This document shows, one piece after another, positions 54,697 through 64,000 of a DNA stretch of 64,000 bases. This DNA is from Mytilus edulis (Eukaryota; Mollusca; Bivalvia; Mytilida; Mytilidae): contig NC_092355.1 in the NCBI RefSeq assembly GCF_963676685.1, positions 59,803,613 through 59,867,612 of the forward strand, in the 5' to 3' direction. Numbering within the stretch: position 1 is the stretch's first letter; every line of letters begins with the position of its first letter. Below the pieces are notes generated by a model. The model worked only from the letters and a program-made list of their open reading frames with translations. It made no database searches and was not told the DNA's origin. The translations under genes were made by a program, and so were the position numbers.

Positions 54697-57165
54697 GGCG
54701 TTTCCTAGGACATAAGCAAATGAGGAGCAGTTCGAAAAAGTATTGACTTCGACCTTATATGGGCTTAATGTACCTCCTTCTTTGATTTAGCAATTCCCTA
54801 CGTTATATAACATTTTTGGTAAATTAATCGTTCCTTTATTTTAAACATCTTACATGTACTTATTAATACTAAATATTAGCACATTGAGAAAACTATTATA
54901 GTGCAACTGAAACGTAGCGTCATAAGTTCTTTCAACGTTTTCCTGGAAAGACTTTTTGGCTTTGTTCTGATTATTATTACATCCTTCCACCTTTCTGTGG
55001 ATGAACCCTTTAATTTTGTTCTTTTTTTTTTCAGCTGTTCGCCAAACCCTTTTCTTGCGATATCAAGTGTTTTCGCAAGATATCGCTTAGATGTTTTGGA
55101 TATGATATCAAACGGTTTTTGAAACTCCCTTTTGTAGGAGTCATCTCTTTAAACACTTTCATTGCAACTCCTTCGTAACAACAAAAAAATACCAAAATCT
55201 CAATCTTTGTTTCTTAATTGTTAGACATATCTTCAGGAATTTTAGCTAGTTTTGTTCAGCACCACCTGGTGAAATCTTGTAGGAGTTATCTAACTATACC
55301 ATATATTATGTGTTTGTTACTTATAAACCGTAAGCTGTATAAATCAAGAGTCATTTGATCTGAAGTCGTTTAGTCCTATATTAGAAATGTATTCAAGATC
55401 AGAGGCTAAGGTCATATTCTCAATTTGAATTTTTCATTTTTTAACCATCTCATTTAACACTTTTAGTGTTAATCAGTACTTCTGCATGTTCTGTGTTGAC
55501 ATGAATTATCATTGATTTAATTATAATTAGAAATTTAGGCGATTCGAGTATATAAATTCATTTTTGTTTTAAATATAGAATTTCGCTATTTTCTTCTATA
55601 AATGAACTTAATAGAAAAATGAAATGAAAAATGGTGTCACCGTTCATTTAAGCTCACAATCTACGTTTTAAAGAAGCCTGCATTTTTTCTAAGGTCCTTT
55701 TTTCTGTAGAACTAATAAGAAACATAGTGGTAATATCGAAATGAAAAAGACATCTCTTAGATTTTACAATTGTTTAGTTTAAGTACATCTCATTTGAATA
55801 AAAAAATAATAATAAATATCGGTCATCGTTAAGTTATAAAAGATATTGTAATGCAAACAAATGGCATTTTTTCACCATAGGAAGATAATTTTGATATTTT
55901 TCAATGATGTAAACATAAAATTCATCTTTGGACAAAACGAGTCGTTTTTTTCTGGATTATTTTGTAGTATATCAGAAAGTAACAACTAATAGTGTAGTGA
56001 ATAAAATTGGTTATGAAAAAAAAAAAAACGTTTAGATTTTTGCTGAAATTTTTGTAACCTCGAGCCTCCTTAACTGTTTACAAATCTTAAACTTTTGAAA
56101 AACAAAAGCTTTTCTATCTCAGAAAAAGATTACCCTAGCTATAATTAGCAAATCATTTAGGAATTTGTGGTCCTCAACTATAGCTATAATTATACAATTC
56201 TTTGTTTTTAACATCATAAAAAAGTAATTTCTTAATTTATGAGATACAATTTTTTACTTGTAAAATGAAATTCCTTTATTTGTCACATGAACGTTTACGA
56301 TCCGTTACATGCATTTCTACATTTCTTAATTTGTGAAATGTAACTTCTTAATCATGTTAATTTAAAAATGCAATTTCTTATTTGACGTTTTTTTTTCTTC
56401 GTTCGTTACATGAATTTATACATTTCTTAATTGTGAAATGTAAATCGTTTCTTTTTTTTAGTCACGTTTTGGGAGTATGTTACAATGCAATAGTTACCAC
56501 TGACAGCCAATTAAAAATTCCATTTCTATAAAGGAAAACTTCTAGTTAAATACAAATCATGTTACAAATCAAGTATCGGAAGGGAAAAATTACATGTTAC
56601 AAAATAAAAAATTACATTTTACAAATTAAAAAAGTGCATGTAACAAATTAATCAATTAAGTAATAACATTGTACAAATTAAGAAATTTCTAATTATGGTG
56701 GATCTTCCCTTCCACATTTAAAGAGATGATTAAACAAGAAAAAATAAAATTTGAGAAAATAACCTTTATCAAATTTTCTAAGCTAGGACCAAAATCCTTA
56801 AAAAAAGACTATGGGTTTGTACAGCTTACGGGTTACATGGTTTAGGAGTAACGAATCTATTTTGGAAAGGTAGATAACTTGTACAAAATGTCATCGAATT
56901 CGAATCGTTTCAATCATAATCAGCCAAAAATTTGACAAAAATTTGAGTCACACTACTTCATTTTTGTCCATGTGCTAATATCATGAATATTGTATAGTAA
57001 ATGTAAGCTCTTTAATATGTACATACGATTGATTTCACTTAATTGTTCTATAACGTAGGGAAATGCTTATTGATTCAAAGGAGGAGGTACATTAAAGACC
57101 ATATAAGGTCAGCGTCAATGCTTGTTTTATAACTACTCCTTATTATTTAATGCTACAGGAAATGC
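54697..57165. mobile_element. ~2.5-kb foldback element in intron 2 of the STAND gene
   Basis: The left (54697-54825) and right (57025-57165) ends are inverted: gaccttatatggnnttaatgtacctcc and ccctacgttata on both, continuing outward through attgac and gaggagcag/ctactcctta. A second pair of diverged inverted segments lies deeper (55280-55345 and 56820-56905, ccgtaagctgta), so the arms are long. It starts only ~140 bases upstream of the exon 3 acceptor. No transposase seen. Confidence 0.8.
56210..56700. repeat. Inner palindromic acatttcttaatttgt repeats
   Basis: acatttcttaatttgtgaaatgtaac near 56320, acatttcttaattgtgaaatgtaa near 56410, and inverted ttacattttacaaattaaaaaagtg near 56610. Many short self-complementary units form the centre of the foldback. 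Confidence 0.65.
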
Positions 57166-57169
57166 ATAA

Positions 57170-57690
57170 AAACAAAATTTACGTAAATAAAAAAATTGAA
57201 AAATAACAGCTCTTGAATACATATCATATTGGTGAAAACATTTGCAGAAGCATCAACAACAACAAAAATTTGCAATATTCTTTTCTAAAGCTTTTCATAT
57301 AATTTTAACTTATTCCATCATCATGAGATATTGATCATCAACTGGGAAAATTTGTTTTAGTTCACCTGAGTATCTTTTTTCAAGTTATTTCAGAGAACTT
57401 TACGGATCATGAAATATTTTACTGTCATCACTTTTAAAAACTTTAAAAAGGTACTATTCACCTCACCTTCGTAACAAATACTTGATTAAATAGTGAACGA
57501 TAAACCTATATGTTAGATGTTATATTGGGAAATAATTTTCTGATGACGAAAACAAGCATTAAAAGAAAAATCAAAGGTACCGAATCTAGCCTTTCTTTCA
57601 AATTGTGAAACACTTGCTTGGTATGCACAAAAAGTCAGTTCTGATAAAAGGGCAAAAACGCAAGAAAAGTTATAAGATTGACAACTATAT
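57170..57690. other. Intron 2 of the STAND gene, no feature recognised
   Basis: AT-rich intron sequence. Confidence 0.5.
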
Positions 57691-57850
57691 AAAAATAATG
57701 TTCAAATGAAGTGGATGTAAGTAATTATGGGCAAACGTACGGCCTTCAACAATGAAGAAAACCAATACCATATGGTTGGCTCTACAACCCCTCTACATGA
57801 AGAAAACAAACAAATAAATGGAGAAAACTAACGGCCTAATGTATAAAAAC
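57690..57850 (+). mobile_element. Fragment of the ggtatgattgccaatgagac family
   Basis: gtacggccttcaacaatgaagaaaaccaataccatatggttggctc carries the second half of the family core seen at 16905-17135. Confidence 0.65.
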
Positions 57851-57954
57851 ACATTTTACGGAAAAAAATAATAAGATAAACATGAACCAAAGACAACCAC
57901 CAGACTACAGACTCCCGACTTTGGACAGGCATTTAAAGCTGTTGCTTGGTTAAA

Positions 57955-58570
57955 CATGATTGGGGACACTCAACCCTTCACCTACTTCGGACAGTGGTGT
58001 AACAATACAACACAAGAACAAAGTATAACTATAAGTTCAACTCATCAAATGGACATAAATAGAATTACATTCAACAATAACAGAAAGTGAACGTGGACGA
58101 ATACTTAGACGAAAATCAAAACCAGACGATACTAATCATAAATCTGAAAGTACTCGCAGTTACTGACAGCTAGTTCAAAGTCAACTACAACTTATGAAAA
58201 AAAAAACATGTATATTAGCTTTTTCCACAAACAATTCGTCAGACGATCCGATTATTCCATTTGGTCATATGAATGTCAAAACGAATAACTACACACACAT
58301 ATGTCAGAATCGCAGCCTTGACTATCGATCTTTGTCAATGCATTAATGTTGATTAACAATTTGACACAATGAAAAAAGTAAAATCACAAAAATACTGAAC
58401 TCCGATGAAAATTACTGACAGTTAGTTCAAAGTCAGTTACATCTTATGTAAAAAAACATGTATATAAGCTTACTGACATTTAATGAGTTGAACCTTTTCC
58501 AACTTATTTTTATACTTTGTTCTTGTGTTGTACTGTTACGCCACTGTGAGTGAAGGGTTGAGTGTACCCA
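57955..58570. mobile_element. Inverted-arm repeat (cactcaacccttcac family)
   Basis: The left arm 57955-58050 (cactcaacccttcac, cagtggtgtaacaatacaacacaagaac) and the right arm 58480-58570 are inverted. Inside, tactgacagctagttcaaagtca (about 58160) and tactgacagttagttcaaagtca (about 58420) form a direct repeat. Non-coding; in intron 2 of the STAND gene. Confidence 0.8.
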
Positions 58571-58998
58571 AACATACATTTCAAAATATAGTTACGTTCA
58601 AAGTTAAACAACCAATTATTAGGCATGTGGATCCATGTGAAAAGAAATCAAATATTTTTTTTTCTTTTTGGTTGTAGATACATTGCAATTACATTTTGTG
58701 TGTTTTGTTTAACTTTCGATTATTTTACGAGATAACTGTATTGTATTTCAAGCTAGCAGACGTCCATTGGCATAATTTCCCTGTCAAATCATAGCAGAAA
58801 CATGACAATGAAACTACGTATGTATAAAGCTTGAAACAGTACAGTTATTTCAAATATAATGCAAAATAAGCAAATATATCAACTCAAGTCATCAGTTCAA
58901 CATGAAAGTGTCATTAAATAAAAATTGAGCGATTTGTATGATTCTTGGAATGTAAATCAAGCATGAATAAAAGGAGATATGAATAGATGTTTACATAC

Positions 58999-59028
58999 CA
59001 ATTCTTTGTTTTCTTTTTTCTTCTAAAT
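58999..59028 (-). CDS. Exon 2: 30-base mini-exon
   Basis: Acceptor tttttaattttttcag|at and donor attg|gtatgt bound exactly 30 bases encoding DLEEKRKQRI, phase 1 in and out, fitting exon 1 and exon 3. A charged helical linker between HEPN and NTPase. A symmetric mini-exon can be skipped without frame change. Confidence 0.7.
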
Positions 59029-59253
59029 CTGAAAAAATTAAAAATTTAACATAATGAGAAAATAAAAAAACACAAATAGATATGAAAAATCTATGAATTG
59101 GTAATATGCATGTTTTTAAATACCTACTAAAGCATATGCTCAAGTTCTAAAAATGGACTATTTTTTTTTAAATATATATGCACATATGGAATCTAATAAG
59201 TCTTTGAAATCATAGTTCCCTTTATTGAACAGTGTATATTTAAAACAGCAAAA

Positions 59254-59691
59254 GGTCCGAGACCACAATTGTCGTCCCTTGATTTTCGTTGTTCACAAAT
59301 ATAGTCCCTAGTGTTGACAGTGGGTTACTTGCCATTAATTTTTATACCCCTTCCAAATTGATTTCTCCATGTTTAATGCCTCAAATTGCAAGTAGGGGGG
59401 GTGAAATTACACTGTAAAAAAATTTGGGTCCAGAATTTTAAAGAAAAGTAGTGAAAAAGGTTGAAAATTAGCACTTCGGAAGCTGTCAAAAGATTTCAAG
59501 ACGCCCTAAACATAAAATTGTCCATATTTTGAGTTAGAGCCGATGAAGTTTTCTATAATTTTGATATAATTTGTCCCAAAAGTAGTACAACGCACTGTAA
59601 AAGTTTCTTTGAGAAAGCGCAGGTGGGATTTTTTTTATTTTCATTTATGTTCTAAAAGAAATGCACTACGAAATAATTGTGTTCTCGGACC
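59254..59691. mobile_element. TIR element (ggtccgaga ends), copy 1
   Basis: Starts ggtccgagaccacaatt and ends aattgtgttctcggacc: 17-base inverted ends with one mismatch. 438 bases, nearly identical to 60988-61446. Left flank aaaa, right flank taag. Confidence 0.85.
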
Positions 59692-60987
59692 TAAGAGGTG
59701 AAATCTGTAAATATAGAATCTGTACTTTGGCAACTTCCCCAAATGTTTTGATGGTGTCAAATTGTCAAATAGCATGAAACTAAAGGATTTAAACTTTAAT
59801 TTTATAGAATTTCTGCAAAAATGACCAATTTTGGCATTTTATGGTCAAAATAGACATTTATAGCTTTTTCACTATTGATGCATAAATGGCATCCTGACTT
59901 TCTATCTGACAGGTTTTCATGTGTCAATATTTGTGTTTCTGTGCCTTTATCTAGTTCTTTTACTTATTTATGAACTCTGAATCTACAGAAAAGAAGATTA
60001 TCTCAGACAATATGTGCAAAATGTGTTGTATAAATGACCCTTGTCTAACGCCCTGTTTGGATGAAGTAAAAAGTGGGGAGCTTGGTACATAAAATTTGAA
60101 GTCCATAATAAAGACCTCACTAAATTTGTATCAAAAGCACTTTACAATGTCTATTGTACCTGTTCCATTTCACATAATATCTTTCTGTTCTTCTGTAGGA
60201 TAGCAAGTGATTTAAATATAAGCCTGTTGAGAATAAATTGCATGCAAGTTTTTCCCTAAAAAGGCAAAATTCTTTGTATCAGACCATACTGTTTGTAAGA
60301 AAAGTTAATTGCAAGAGTCTTTTTGTGCTCAGATTTGTTGTATCATGTCACATGAGTATAGAAATGATAAAAAAGACAAAATTTTTTATTTCTTATAGCC
60401 TCAGTATGCATTTTTTAATGTAAATATATGGCACCGCCTAAATTGACCCTAAATTTTTTCCAGTCTTACTTGGCCTAAGACCCTTTTAAACTAATATGAT
60501 ATGTTATTTGTAACTTTTCTTTCCATTTAAAGTACTTTCAATACATATGTAAAGATCATTTATAACCAAAAAGCTTCACAAATTTAAATTTGCTGGAAAA
60601 TATTACATCTTCATGTAAGGCTCCCCTTCATTGAAAAACCTCAATTTTTAGGCGCAGGCTCATATAAATTTTACTTATGAATAATTATGCCAAGTATGAT
60701 AAATCAAATGAGTACTCTATTGCTTTTGGTACAGGATGAGTTATATATTACGGCATTTAAAAAGATTTTTTTTGCAATATTTTAATATTTAAAGCCCCAA
60801 ATGTTAATAATTGAAATTTTTCAATTTTAACGTCAAAATTTTACGCGCAAAGATGAGTATAGAACTTAAGTTATTGTCTATAATATAGATCCTATTGTCA
60901 TGAAACTTTGTAAGCAGTGTTATAATTTATTAAGCTTTGGTCATACCAAGTTTTTTTTAAGATTTGTCAACTCTTTCTATCCTATTA
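59692..60987. other. Unique DNA between the paired ggtccgaga elements
   Basis: 1296 bases of AT-rich sequence with no supported ORF. Bounded by taa after copy 1 and tta before copy 2. Confidence 0.6.
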
Positions 60988-61446
60988 GGTCCGAGACCAC
61001 AATTGTCGTCCCTTGATTTTCGTTGTTCACAAATATAGTCCCTAGTGTTGACAGTGGGTTACTTGCCATTAATTTTTATACCCCTTCCAAATTGATTTCT
61101 CCATGTTTAATGCCTCAAATTGCAAGTAGTGGGGGGGGGGGGTGAAATTACACTGTAAAAAAATTTGGGTCCAGAATTTTAAAGAAAAGTAGTGATTTGG
61201 TCCAGCTGAAAAAGGTTGAAAATTAGCACTTCGGAAGCTGTCAAAAGATTTCAAGACGCCCTAAACATAAAATTGTCCATATTTTGAGTTAGAGCCGATG
61301 AAGTTTTCTATAATTTTGATATAATTTGTCCCAAAAGTAGTACAACACACTGTAAAAGTTTCTTTGAGAAAGCGCAGGTGGGATTTTTTTTATTTTCATT
61401 TATGTTCTAAAAGAAATGCACTACGAAATAATTGTGTTCTCGGACC
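60988..61446. mobile_element. TIR element (ggtccgaga ends), copy 2
   Basis: Direct near-copy of 59254-59691: a longer G run, a ~12-15-base addition (ttggtccagctg), and one substitution noticed (acaacacactg versus acaacgcactg). Left flank atta, right flank aaaa. Confidence 0.85.
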
Positions 61447-61499
61447 AAAACGGGTTTGAACATGTTGAAACAGTGAGACATGTAATAACCACAAACATG

Positions 61500-61650
61500 G
61501 GATCAATAATCTTTTATAGCCGACTATGCGGGATTGGGTTTGCTCATTGTTGAAGGCCGTACTGTGACCAATAATTGTTACTTTCTGCGTCATTTTGTTT
61601 TTATTAGGGAGTTGTCTCATTGGCAATCATACCACATCTTCTTGTTTTCT
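61500..61650 (-). mobile_element. Inverted fragment of the ggtatgattgccaatgagac family
   Basis: ctcattgttgaaggccgtac, then agggagttgtctcattggcaatcataccacatctt is the reverse complement of the family core. Abuts copy 2 of the paired TIR elements. Confidence 0.75.
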
Positions 61651-62034
61651 TTTTTTTATAAGAGAGCCTTAATCGTTAACCTTTCAAAACATTTTTCACA
61701 AGCAGCCTAATTTTTCATTCAGAACCCTCTCAGCTAAGGTTATTTTCACATGTACAGATAATTGATATCGTTAAGCTATGAAAACAAAACAAACGAGTCG
61801 CTTTTTAAGTTCCATGAGCATGTTATTTTTTTACTTTAATAACGCTATACAATGTATGTTACGAAAATCTTTTCAGTTCCCCCTTACTCCTTCACTTAAA
61901 TGACCAGCCACAATTATTTTTTAATTAAAACAGTCCTTAAAAATAGGAGACCAATAAAACAACAATTGTAATTATGATATTGTCCAAGCATAAACATCCA
62001 TGCTAACAGTTTCTCTCTATCCATGATAGTTTTG

Positions 62035-62160
62035 ATTGAACAGCTTGATACGATCACAGAGGTCGAATTATAAATAGCTGGGACAAGTATGGACACAACT
62101 TTTAATTTTAAACAGCTCTGAATTTGAATTATTATCACAGCATAGTTGTCTGACACAGAA
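62035..62160 (-). repeat. Dispersed repeat related to 35505-35630, inverted
   Basis: On the minus strand: ttctgtgtcagacaac, cagagctg, gttgtgtccatacttg, gacctctgtgatcgtatcaagctg, in the same order as 35510-35635. Inside intron 1 of the STAND gene. Confidence 0.75.
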
Positions 62161-62757
62161 TAAAAGCGGTTTAAAAACTCAAATATGTGAAATTGGACAT
62201 TTACCTATTACTGCTTAACATCTAAATATAGATAACTCATTGCTCAGTATATCAAAGATCTCGAAGGATGCAGTATTAATGTTTGATGAAATCAATAAAA
62301 GTTGAGTTTTGGACCCTTTTGAACCTGAAGGTCGATTAACTTTATAACGGAACCCAAAATTCAAAGTAAGATTTGGCATATAAAAACAAACATTTTATTG
62401 TGACAATCCCGAATTGATTGGAGGCTTAATCGTAAAAAACTAGTCTAATCCTACCACATTCTATATCTGTTTTATTTGCTTATCGTTTATTTGTTTGCCT
62501 AGTTAGTTTTTGAGTTCTGGCAGATGAACATTCTTTAAATGTTCTTTAGTTATATCCCTTTATAAATGAAAAAAAAATTGCTAAATTTGTCATTTAGAAA
62601 CTCTGATATAAAGATAAGATAATAACATATAGGTTAACAAAAATCATATTACCTCCTTCTACAATGAACAAAATCCATGGCGCATAATCAGCTACAAAAG
62701 AACCGAAATGACAAAAATAAAACTTATATCTGACAGTTAAACAATGGTTAAACTTAC
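62161..62757 (-). other. 5' part of STAND gene intron 1
   Basis: Starts at donor gtaagt (62757). 62650-62720 is a fragment of the ggtatgattgccaatgagac family (caatgaacaaaatccatggcgcataatcagctac). No other feature. Confidence 0.6.
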
Positions 62758-63685
62758 CATCTAGTTTTTTATTCTTCAGAGTTACCAGTTCTTTTATTTG
62801 TTCATCTTTGATTTGAGTTGCAATATAAGTGTCCTGAATTCCATGCCGAATCAAATTACATGTGACGTCCTCTATTTCCATCCATTTGTCATTGAATTCT
62901 GCATCGGTCATATGCGTCATCTCGCGTGCTGCCCGATGTCCCTGAATGTTATTTCGAAGTTTAATTAGTTTTTCCAGATCTTTCTTCAATTCACAAAAAT
63001 CAAGTAAAGTTATTCTCAATTTACTGTTCAGTTGTTGCCACATGATTCCACTAGAAGCTGCCACGGAGCATGGACTTGGCAGGGATATCTGTGTATGGAA
63101 GTGGCACGGAGTTATTGAATTGTTAAACAGTGTTTTCCATTCATGTTCTAACAGTTTTCTCTTTTCACACGGATAAGTGTATCCTGCAGGGCATTGGCAA
63201 CAGTTTGAGTTTACCTGCCACATATGAAATATGTTATGCTTGCTTTTGTTTAGGAAGTTCTCAAATGTCTTGCCTTTCAGGCAATCGATCCATAATAAAT
63301 CCTGGCAGAAATTAACAAGCAGACAACGTATTAACGTCAAATCTAAATCCTTTATTTGTATCCCTATTCGACTTTTACAACAGTAAAATTTGGGAAGATT
63401 TCCAAATTTATGGCATGGTAATTTCAATCCTGAATCAAACAAATCGTTCAACTGTTCAGCATAGAGCACTTTGTCATAAGGAAGCTGGTATCCTGTTGTA
63501 CAATGAGGACATTTAACTTTGTTATAACATAAATGACATATATCATGCTGATGAAGATTAATGAAATCTTCTAGTGATTGTCCGTTTGTTGTCAAGTACC
63601 TCTCAAAGACATGGCATGCTGACTGAGTTGCTATGCCAATTCCTGTAATTGATTTGTAAAAATTGTTACGTTCTCTTTGATCCAT
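62758..63685 (-). CDS. Exon 1: duplicated Cys/His module plus HEPN domain
   Basis: ATG at 63685-63683 is preferred: a GTG at 63694 in the same frame is not a likely start, and an in-frame TGA lies a few codons further upstream. Encodes 309 residues plus one base and ends NKKLD with donor g|gtaagt at 62758/62757 (phase 1). Both module copies have the order LEDF/FENF, H-D/N-I, KCPHC/CCQC, GY-x2-P, L-x-LF, PCH, then a Leu-rich helix ending FC. The HEPN RNNIQGH motif matches the R-[polar]-x4-H catalytic signature of HEPN ribonucleases; activity is not shown. Confidence 0.85.
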
Positions 63686-64000
63686 GGCTAACACTATTGT
63701 TCAGTTTTCGGACTTCAAAACTGTATTATCCGTAAACGTTAACAATTTGTCCATTGTATTGGCTCCACGTTATTTCGGTGTAACTATTTAGTTTTTGCAG
63801 TTTTTATTTCCTAAATCAGGTATAGGTTTTGTTATACTGTGTGTTTAAAAGAAATTAAACAGTTCAGTTCGAAGATATATTTGATGGTTGATACAGTTCT
63901 AGATTTGTAGAGTAAAAACTGAAAGAAAAAAAAAGAAAAAAAATTAAAAATAAACATGTATGCATTACTAATTTTTCGATTTCAGTTAATAAACAAAGAC
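63686..64000 (-). other. 5' flank of the HEPN-STAND gene
   Basis: Presumed 5' UTR and promoter region on the minus strand. No TATA box at a convincing distance; A-rich run near 63925-63950. Confidence 0.35.

Larger units (their letters stand above)
50575..63685 (-). pseudogene. HEPN-STAND NTPase-ankyrin gene (NLR-like), 3' part disrupted
   Basis: Three in-phase exons on the minus strand: 63685-62758, 59028-58999 and 54555 onward (intron phases 1, 1). The product starts with two copies of an ~90-residue Cys/His module (about 36-127 and 135-231; HDICHL-x-KCPHC and HNIFHM-x-CCQC). A DZIP3-like HEPN segment follows, with R244-N245-x4-H250 and DAEFNDKWMEIE; then a 10-residue mini-exon link, a STAND P-loop NTPase (Walker A GSAGSGKS about 358-365, Walker B LLEDMFG with E409/D410, VIITIR at 446) and long degenerate ankyrin-like repeats. 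It looks like a cytosolic sensor. The repeat part has a frameshift at 52561-52563, stops at 51330-51332, 51123-51125 and 50931-50933, and a second frameshift near 50856-50860. The first ~980 residues are intact, so a truncated protein is possible; a pseudogene or assembly errors are the alternatives. Confidence 0.75.

Noticed and set aside
63686..63694. GTG at 63694 as the start of the HEPN-STAND protein
   Set aside because: Eukaryotic initiation at GTG is unlikely; the ATG at 63685 is the first in frame after an upstream in-frame TGA.

Overview
This is AT-rich animal genomic DNA with introns, dense short inverted-repeat elements and many decayed retroelements. The repeat families (TIR elements opening ttaaggtggtacc, elements containing ggtatgattgccaatgagac, cggatcc/poly-G elements, 160-bp tataactttag tandem units) are ones I associate with marine mussels (Mytilus and relatives). 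The genus is inference from memory; the eukaryotic exon-intron structure is read directly.

Layout. 1-8899: tandem array of a ~1.54-kb satellite unit (four complete copies, two partial copies joined by an internal recombination, one truncated copy). 9688-24781 (minus): a complete five-exon cytosolic sulfotransferase gene. Its 7.6-kb intron 4 holds paired TIR elements, a decayed Ty3/gypsy Gag-protease remnant and a foldback; its 5.4-kb intron 1 holds a decayed LINE reverse transcriptase bounded by inverted 34-bp repeats. 24806-35650: intergenic repeats, including a 2.46-kb TIR element with a 256-bp palindromic element nested inside. 36340-39884 (plus): a four-coding-exon inhibitor-of-apoptosis gene (BIR-BIR-UBA-RING). 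41690-47275: two paralogous repeat copies, one carrying a 5'-truncated retroelement insertion with target-site duplication, inside large inverted arms, then a LINE C-terminal scrap. 50575-63685 (minus): an NLR-like gene coding for a duplicated Cys/His module, a HEPN domain with an intact RNxxxxH-type motif, a STAND P-loop NTPase and ankyrin-like helical repeats. Its 3' part carries two frameshifts and three in-frame stops. Its introns contain a 2.5-kb foldback and a composite-looking pair of TIR elements.

The IAP gene and the HEPN-STAND gene are both of the kind expanded in bivalve innate immunity and cell-death control; that they work together is not shown by the sequence. The HEPN-STAND-ankyrin architecture with its unnamed N-terminal module is the best candidate for an incompletely described system. 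The paired, nearly identical TIR elements that seem to bracket unique DNA are the most unusual mobile-DNA signal. All exon borders were placed by eye from reading frame, splice dinucleotides and matching intron phase.
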